A stretch of DNA of 10,807 nucleotides. Source: JAHWJX01 sp036386655 (lineage in GTDB: Bacteria; Pseudomonadota; Alphaproteobacteria; Caulobacterales; Caulobacteraceae). The position numbers and the translations under genes are program-made. How positions within the stretch are numbered: position 1 is the first letter of the stretch; each line of letters opens with the position of its first letter. The notes under the pieces are model-generated. The model saw only the letters and a list, made by a program, of their open reading frames with translations. It searched no databases and was not told the origin of the DNA. The stretch covers positions 1 to 10,807 of the forward strand of contig DASVVG010000256.1 in NCBI GenBank assembly GCA_036386655.1. Direction: 5' to 3'. Positions 7,047 through 10,807 of the stretch are shown piece after piece.

Positions 7047-7870
7047 CCGCAGGCCAGGCCGTCCGCGGCCTGATCGTCGCCTGCCTGCTGGCGTTCGCGC
7101 CGGCGGCGGCGCTCGCGCAGACCTTCCCGGCGCTCACCGGGCGCGTGGTGGACCAGGCGAACATCCTGTCGCCCGCGGTCGAAGCCGACATGACCGCCAA
7201 GCTGGCGGCGCTCGAGGCGAAGAACGGCACACAGCTCGTCGTGGCGACGGTGCCGTCGCTGCAGGACCACCCGATCGAGGACTACGGAAATCGCCTGATC
7301 CGCCACTGGGCCCTGGGGCAGGAGAAGGAAGACAACGGCGCCATCTTCCTCGTCGCGCCGACCGAGCGGCGGGTGCGGATCGAGGTCGGCTACGGGCTGG
7401 AGCCGGTCCTGACCGATGCGCTGGCCACGGTGATCCTGCACGAACGCGTGCTGCCGCGGTTCCGCGAGGGCGACATGGAGGCGGGCGTGGTCTCCGGCGT
7501 CCACGCGGTGGTGGAGCAGCTCGGGCTCGACCCGGCGGTGGCGCAGCAGCGGGCGACCGAGGCCGTCCAGCAGCAGGCGTCGGCCGAGTTCAACCCGATC
7601 CCCGCGATCATCATCTTCTTCATCGTCGTGTGGATCCTGAGCTCCATGCTCGGCGCGCTGGGCCTGCGCGGGCGGCGGCGGAGGCGACGGGGAGGCGGCG
7701 GACTGCTGCCGGTCATCCTGTGGAGCCTGGCGGAGAGCGCGGCCAGCAGCAGCCGTCGAGGCGGCGGCTGGGGCGGAGGCGGCGGCTTCGGAGGGGGCGG
7801 CTTCGGCGGCGGCGGGTTCAGCGGCGGCGGTGGTTCTGGAGGAGGCGGGGGCGCCTCCGGGGGGTGGTGA
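7043..7870 (+). CDS. Secreted TPM-domain protein (YgcG family) with glycine-rich tail
   Basis: A 275-residue protein with four visible parts. Residues 1-25 form a Sec signal peptide with a probable cut after AALA, before Gln26. Residues of about 30-160 form a TPM domain: LTGRVVDQANILSP, GTQLVVATVPSL, YGNRLIRHWALGQEKEDNGAIF, RRVRIEVGYGLEPVLTDA and LPRFREGDMEAGV are its typical segments. Residues of about 186-205 form one hydrophobic membrane segment, followed by an arginine cluster (RGRRRRRRGGGG) acting as a stop-transfer signal. From residue 240 the chain is almost all Gly with Phe, Ser and Trp, ending GGASGGW, as is common in this family. The TPM domain should face the periplasm. Some plant TPM proteins have phosphatase activity; in bacteria the role is uncertain. 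It overlaps lemA by four bases and the next gene by one. Confidence 0.9.
   Translation: MTAGQAVRGLIVACLLAFAPAAALAQTFPALTGRVVDQANILSPAVEADMTAKLAALEAKNGTQLVVATVPSLQDHPIEDYGNRLIRHWALGQEKEDNGAIFLVAPTERRVRIEVGYGLEPVLTDALATVILHERVLPRFREGDMEAGVVSGVHAVVEQLGLDPAVAQQRATEAVQQQASAEFNPIPAIIIFFIVVWILSSMLGALGLRGRRRRRRGGGGLLPVILWSLAESAASSSRRGGGWGGGGGFGGGGFGGGGFSGGGGSGGGGGASGGW
7760..7867 (+). repeat. Low-complexity GGC-rich tract encoding the glycine-rich tail
   Basis: A run of GGN codons with repeated GGC-GGC-TTC-GGN units encodes GGGG(F/W/S) repeats at the end of the secreted TPM protein. It is a simple-sequence region likely to vary in length between strains; coding frame is maintained to the stop. Confidence 0.7.
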
Positions 7871-8547
7871 TGCGGCTAAGTCACGAGGACGAACTCAAGA
7901 TCAACGGCGCGATCCGCGAGGCGGAGCGGAAGACGTCCGGCGAGATCCTGTGCATCTACACCGACCGGGTGTCGGAGTACTCGGAGGTGGCGCTGGGCTA
8001 CGCCGCGGGCGTGGCGCTGCTGCTTCCGCTTGCGCTGGTCGCGGCGGGCCTACGCCCTTGGGCGATCGAAGAGATGCTGGCCGGATGGCGACTGGGAGGC
8101 GCGGAGCCCGCGCCGGAGGCTGGGGCGCTGGCCTACGCCATGCTCCAGACGGTGATCTTCGTGCTGATGCTGGCGCTGATGTCGATCCGCAAGGTGAGGC
8201 TGTGGCTGACGCCCGAGCCGCTGCGGCGCGCGAAGGTCCACCGCGCGGCCGTGCAGCAGTTCCTGGCCAAGGGGCTGCACCAGACGGAGGCGCGCACCGG
8301 GGTGCTCATCTTCGCCTCGGCGGCGGACCGGCACGCGGAGGTCGTCGCGGACGAGGGCATCTACAAGAAGGTGCCCGAGGACATCTGGGCGGAGGCGCTG
8401 GAGGTGCTCGGCAAGGGCATGAAGCGGGGCGATCCGGCCGAGGGGTTCGTGGGCGCGATCAGCCTCTGCGGCGACGTGCTGGCCGAGCACTTCCCGCCGA
8501 CCTCCGCGAACCCCAACGAGATTCCGGACGAGCTGGTTCAGCTCTGA
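7870..8547 (+). CDS. TPM-domain membrane protein with two transmembrane segments
   Basis: A 225-residue protein starting MRLSHEDELKINGAIREAERKTSGEI, which matches the beginning of the TPM-like membrane proteins usually encoded beside LemA and YgcG-type genes. Two hydrophobic segments, residues 41-61 and 87-106, are separated by a short Pro/Glu/Gly-rich loop. The soluble part continues with KVHRAAVQQFLAKGLHQTEARTGVLIFASAADRHAEV, then GIYKKVPEDIWAEAL and GDPAEGFVGAISLCGDVLAEHFP. Short termini flanking a hairpin of two helices suggest that both TPM half-domains are cytoplasmic, opposite to the preceding secreted TPM protein; that topology is inference. ATG overlaps the upstream stop by one base (TGATG). 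The 3' end overlaps the convergent gene D by 10 bases. Confidence 0.87.
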   Translation: MRLSHEDELKINGAIREAERKTSGEILCIYTDRVSEYSEVALGYAAGVALLLPLALVAAGLRPWAIEEMLAGWRLGGAEPAPEAGALAYAMLQTVIFVLMLALMSIRKVRLWLTPEPLRRAKVHRAAVQQFLAKGLHQTEARTGVLIFASAADRHAEVVADEGIYKKVPEDIWAEALEVLGKGMKRGDPAEGFVGAISLCGDVLAEHFPPTSANPNEIPDELVQL

Positions 8548-9629
8548 GCCGAGCGCCGGCGGGCGCGCGAGGGCGCGGCCTCCAGCAGGTCGAGCAGCTC
8601 CGCCGCGCGATGGTCGGAGGTGTGCTCCGCCAGCACGCGCGCTCGCGCGGCCCGGCCGATGCGGGCGACCTCCTCGGGGTCGAGGTCCAGCGCGGCGACG
8701 GCCGCATCGGTGGTGTCCGCGAGCAGGATCTCGCGACCAGGCTCGAAGAAGCGCTCCAGCCCGTCCCAGCTGTCGCTCAGCACGGCCGCGCCGCAGGCGG
8801 AGGCCTCGAACAGCCGGCCTGAGGGGCACCAGCCCATGGACGCCATGTCGCGCCGCGTGACGTTCAGCGTCAGCCGCGAGGACGAGAAGAAGGCGGCGTG
8901 GGTCGCCGGCGGCAGGTGCTGCACGAACCAGATGTTGTCCGCCCACGGGAAATTCTCGGGGTAGGCGGCGCCGCCCAGCACGAATCTGAGGTCTGGCCGC
9001 CGCCGCGCGGGCGCCAGGAAGAGCGCCTCCAGCGCAGGCTGGCGGTCGGCGGCGTAGGTGCCGAGGTAGGAGAAGTCGCAGGCGAAGACGGGGTCCGGCT
9101 CCGTCGGGCGGTGCACGTCGGGGTCCACGTGGCCGTAGAGCGGCTCGGCCCGGCGGGCGCCCAGACGGTCGCGCAGGGCGTCCAGCGCCCCGCCGCCGGT
9201 GTAGCTGAGCACCAGGTCGAAGCGGCCGAGCCCCTCAGCGGGCACGTAGGCCACGGCCTCGCCGGCGTCGAGCCGGGCCAGCGTCACCGGGGTGTCCAGA
9301 TCGTAGAACACGCTCGTCGGTACGCGGTCGTAGACCAGCGTGGCGGCGTCGAGCGCGTCCGGGCAGTAGGACGTCACCATGGCCGCATCGGCCTCGCGGA
9401 GGTCCGCCTCGGCGCGGGCGCGGACGCTCTCCCAGTCGGCGTACAGCACCAGCTCGGCGCCCGGAAGCGCCTCCAGGTCTCGGTTCATGGCGTAGTAGGG
9501 GACGTCCCGCTCATAGAAGACGACCTCGCAACCGCGGCGAACCAGCGCCTTGACGAGGCCTCGCCAGAGGGTGGCGTGTCCGTTGCCCCAGGACGAGCTG
9601 ACCGTCAGGCCGAACACCACCAGCTTCAT
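8538..9629 (-). CDS. CgeB-like glycosyltransferase D
   Basis: A 363-residue minus-strand paralogue of gene C. It begins MKLVVFGLTVSSSWGNGHATL and has ERDVPYYAMNRDLE, FYDLDTPVTLARL, LSYTGGGALDALRDRLG, FSYLGTYAADRQPALEAL, LTLNVTRRDMASMGWCPS, RLFEASACGAAVLSDSWDG with Glu275, and AEHTSDHRAAELLDLL. It ends soon after that motif with a short Arg/Ser tail. The ATG at 9629 is preceded by GGGGAG with a four-base gap on the minus strand; an in-frame start nine codons earlier would add only MKRSRSGSR and lacks this support. It is separated from the other CgeB-like genes by the lemA–TPM cassette and read in the opposite direction, so it has its own promoter, presumably in 9630-9905. It probably acts in the same glycan pathway as gene C, which is inference from similarity. 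Confidence 0.88.
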   Translation of the reverse strand: MKLVVFGLTVSSSWGNGHATLWRGLVKALVRRGCEVVFYERDVPYYAMNRDLEALPGAELVLYADWESVRARAEADLREADAAMVTSYCPDALDAATLVYDRVPTSVFYDLDTPVTLARLDAGEAVAYVPAEGLGRFDLVLSYTGGGALDALRDRLGARRAEPLYGHVDPDVHRPTEPDPVFACDFSYLGTYAADRQPALEALFLAPARRRPDLRFVLGGAAYPENFPWADNIWFVQHLPPATHAAFFSSSRLTLNVTRRDMASMGWCPSGRLFEASACGAAVLSDSWDGLERFFEPGREILLADTTDAAVAALDLDPEEVARIGRAARARVLAEHTSDHRAAELLDLLEAAPSRARRRSAQS

Positions 9630-9637
9630 GCGGCTCC

Positions 9638-9686
9638 CCGAACGGCTCCGCTTCACCGAACGGCGCCGCGTTGAACGGGTTCCGCC
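9638..9686. repeat. Imperfect 18-base tandem repeat ahead of gene D
   Basis: CCGAACGGCTCCGC (from 9638) recurs at 9656 as CCGAACGGCGCCGC, 13 of 14 identical, with an 18-base period. A third degenerate copy, TTGAACGGGTTCCGCC, follows at 9671. It lies in the 5' leader of gene D and, on the minus strand, places a second GGAGCCG upstream of the one holding the ribosome binding site. Confidence 0.5.
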
Positions 9687-9740
9687 GCTCGCCGGACGCT
9701 AGAGGCTTGCACCTAAAGGGAGAACGGCGCGCACAAGACC

Positions 9741-9755
9741 TGGCGGGCGCCGCCA
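9741..9755. promoter_or_regulatory. 15-base palindrome in the divergent intergenic region
   Basis: TGGCGG-GCG-CCGCCA has perfect six-base arms around a three-base centre. It lies roughly mid-way between the two divergent starts, where a shared operator could sit. G+C-rich palindromes of this size can occur by chance in such DNA. Confidence 0.25.
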
Positions 9756-9905
9756 ACAGCCGCACGGGGTGGGGCGTTTTGACTCTACGGCCAAGCTTTG
9801 GGGGAAGCCCCTCTTCAGGTAACGATTCGCAGGACAGTGCCGACATCTGCGCGCCCCGCGTCAGAACGGCCCCAGCACCCCCGCGCCATCGAGGTTTTTC
9901 CGCCC

Positions 9906-10807
9906 ATGCCCGCAGCCGCCTCGGCCAAGAAGCCCACCCCGAAGCTGGACGACCGCCAACTGCTCGCCGCGCTCCGCGCGTTCCGCCGCGGCGACTTCTC
10001 CGTCCGCCTGCCGCGGGACCTCGACGGTCCGGGCGCCGAGATCGCCGAGGCCTTCAACGAGGTCGTCGAGCTGAACGACCGCATGACCCGCGAATTCCAG
10101 CGACTCGCGGACTCGGTGGGCAAACAGGGCAAGATCCACGAGCGGGCGCGCCTGCCGGGCGCGATGGGCGCCTGGGCTGACGGCGTCGAGGCCGTGAACA
10201 CGCTGATCACCGACACGGTCCACCCGACCGCCGAAATGGCCCGCGTGATCGGCGCCGTGGCGCGCGGCGACCTCGGCCAGACGATGGACCTGGAGAACCA
10301 CGAGCGGCCCCTGCGCGGCGAGTTCCTGCGCATCGGCAAGGTGGTGAACACCATGGTGGGCCAGCTGGGCTCGTTCGCCTCGGAAGTGACCCGCGTGGCG
10401 CGCGAAGTGGGCACCGAGGGCAAGCTGGGCGGTCAGGCGAAGGTGAAGGGCGTCGCCGGGACCTGGAAGGACCTGTCCGACAACGTGAACCAGATGGCCG
10501 CCAACCTTACCGGTCAGGTGCGGAACATCGCCGAGGTGACCACCGCCGTGGCCCGCGGCGACCTGGGCCAGACCATGGACCTTGAGAACGAGGAGCGGCC
10601 CCTGCGCGGCGAATTCCTGCGCATCGGCAAGGTGGTGAACACCATGGTGGGCCAGCTCGGCTCCTTCGCCTCCGAAGTGACGCGCGTCGCGCGCGAAGTC
10701 GGCACCGAAGGCAAGCTCGGCGGACAAGCCGAGGTCCGCGGCGTCGCCGGAACCTGGAAGGATCTTACCGACTCGGTCAATTTCATGGCCGGCAACCTGA
10801 CCGCTCA
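9906..10807 (+). CDS. HAMP-array hybrid sensor histidine kinase, N-terminal part (3'-truncated)
   Basis: The frame opens at ATG 9906 and stays open to the window's end, giving 300 complete codons. After an Ala/Pro/Lys-rich start, DDRQLLAALRAFRRGDFSVRLP and IAEAFNEVVELNDRM form a first HAMP-like unit (about residues 15-68). HPTAEMARVIGAVARGDL opens a second, and a third follows 97 residues later. Repeated signatures are GDLGQTMDLEN, RPLRGEFLRIGKVVNTMVGQL, FASEVTRVAREVGTEGKLGGQA and GVAGTWKDL. These characterise the N-termini of soluble hybrid kinases related to fungal Nik1/Os-1, where stacked HAMP domains relay osmotic or stress signals to kinase and receiver domains. No membrane segment is present, so it is probably cytoplasmic. 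GAGG lies 11 bases upstream (9891-9894); an in-frame GTG at 9837 is a weaker alternative start. Kinase domains are inferred, not seen. Confidence 0.85.
   Translation, partial: MPAAASAKKPTPKLDDRQLLAALRAFRRGDFSVRLPRDLDGPGAEIAEAFNEVVELNDRMTREFQRLADSVGKQGKIHERARLPGAMGAWADGVEAVNTLITDTVHPTAEMARVIGAVARGDLGQTMDLENHERPLRGEFLRIGKVVNTMVGQLGSFASEVTRVAREVGTEGKLGGQAKVKGVAGTWKDLSDNVNQMAANLTGQVRNIAEVTTAVARGDLGQTMDLENEERPLRGEFLRIGKVVNTMVGQLGSFASEVTRVAREVGTEGKLGGQAEVRGVAGTWKDLTDSVNFMAGNLTA
10257..10547 (+). repeat. HAMP repeat unit, first full 97-codon copy
   Basis: This 291-base unit encodes VARGDLGQTM through to IAEVTTA. The following copy at 10548 matches it in all but about eight of the roughly 86 residues that can be compared, with long identical DNA stretches such as that encoding LRIGKVVNTMVGQ. 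Confidence 0.8.
10548..10807 (+). repeat. HAMP repeat unit, second copy (cut by window end)
   Basis: A direct repeat of 10257-10547, of which 260 of the expected 291 bases are inside the window. Differences include His to Glu after LEN, Lys to Glu in GGQAxV, and Gln to Phe in the NVNQM/SVNFM segment, showing modest divergence after duplication. Confidence 0.8.

Larger units (their letters stand above)
9630..9905. other. Divergent intergenic region between gene D and the HAMP-array gene
   Basis: This 276-base stretch separates two genes read away from each other and must hold both promoters. It contains the tandem repeat next to gene D, a 15-base palindrome at 9741-9755, a TTTTGACT stretch at 9777-9784 that resembles a -35 box, and a locally A/T-richer part around 9776-9830. 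I did not find a -10 box at a proper distance from TTGACT. Short open frames crossing it lack ribosome binding sites and family features. Confidence 0.5.

Noticed and set aside
8898..9674. Plus-strand open frame antisense to gene D
   Set aside because: Gly/Arg/His-rich shadow with no motif, while the minus strand encodes a full CgeB-like protein with ribosome binding site.
9779..9807. TTGACT as a -35 box for the HAMP gene
   Set aside because: No A/T-rich hexamer lies 16-18 bases downstream; bases 9802-9807 read GGGAAG.
9791..9815. Possible hairpin GGGG-GAAG-CCCC around a HindIII-like AAGCTT
   Set aside because: The stem is only four base pairs with no T-run, and a terminator is not expected between divergent genes.
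9671..10180. Plus-strand open frame of 169 codons covering the intergenic region and the start of the HAMP gene
   Set aside because: It runs in a different frame from the HAMP array, has no family features, and its start has no ribosome binding site.
9861..10727. Minus-strand open frame of 288 codons with internal repeats (HHLADAQE type)
   Set aside because: The repeats are the reverse complement of the HAMP units on the plus strand, so they reflect that gene's duplication and not a separate protein.
1..10807. tRNA, rRNA, CRISPR array, riboswitch or transposase
   Set aside because: I found no cloverleaf-like segment, regularly spaced repeats outside coding HAMP and glycine-rich tracts, or transposase motif on either strand.

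Overview
The window is uniformly G+C-rich (about 70% by eye) and densely packed. Genes are joined by ATGA, GTGA or TGATG overlaps, and I saw no tRNA, rRNA, CRISPR array or insertion sequence. The LemA protein (mature start after LAGC, then INNIPT), the LemA–TPM–TPM gene order and a multi-HAMP sensor protein suggest a Gram-negative proteobacterium. An alphaproteobacterium of the Caulobacterales/Sphingomonadales sort is my best guess, but this is inference from remembered family members, not a search.

Region 1 (1-6291, + strand) is a glycan-biosynthesis locus. It holds the 3' part of a CDP-tyvelose-epimerase-like SDR, a family-4 glycosyltransferase, three consecutive CgeB-like glycosyltransferases (here A, B and C) and a UDP-glucuronate decarboxylase that makes UDP-xylose. 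The first five genes overlap by 1-4 bases and must be co-transcribed; the sixth follows after 35 bases. A fourth CgeB-like gene (D), closest to C, lies on the minus strand at 8538-9629, beyond an unrelated cassette. The likely joint role is building a surface polysaccharide or a glycan decoration, possibly containing xylose; the acceptor cannot be told from the sequence.

Region 2 (6292-8547, + strand) is a three-gene envelope cassette: a LemA-family lipoprotein, a secreted TPM-domain protein with a membrane anchor and glycine-rich tail, and a TPM-type protein with two membrane segments. A candidate sigma-70-type promoter with a small palindrome in its spacer lies just upstream. The last gene overlaps the end of CgeB-like gene D tail to tail by 10 bases.

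Region 3 (9630-10807) is a 276-base divergent intergenic stretch followed by the start of a large gene that runs off the window. Its first 300 codons encode a soluble array of HAMP domains with a 97-residue repeat, typical of the N-terminal part of cytoplasmic hybrid histidine kinases of the fungal Nik1/Os-1 (group III) type. Kinase and receiver domains would lie beyond the window.

The most noteworthy item is the set of four divergent CgeB-like paralogues in one neighbourhood, with their own sugar-nucleotide enzymes. It looks like a glycan pathway whose product is not evident from known clusters.
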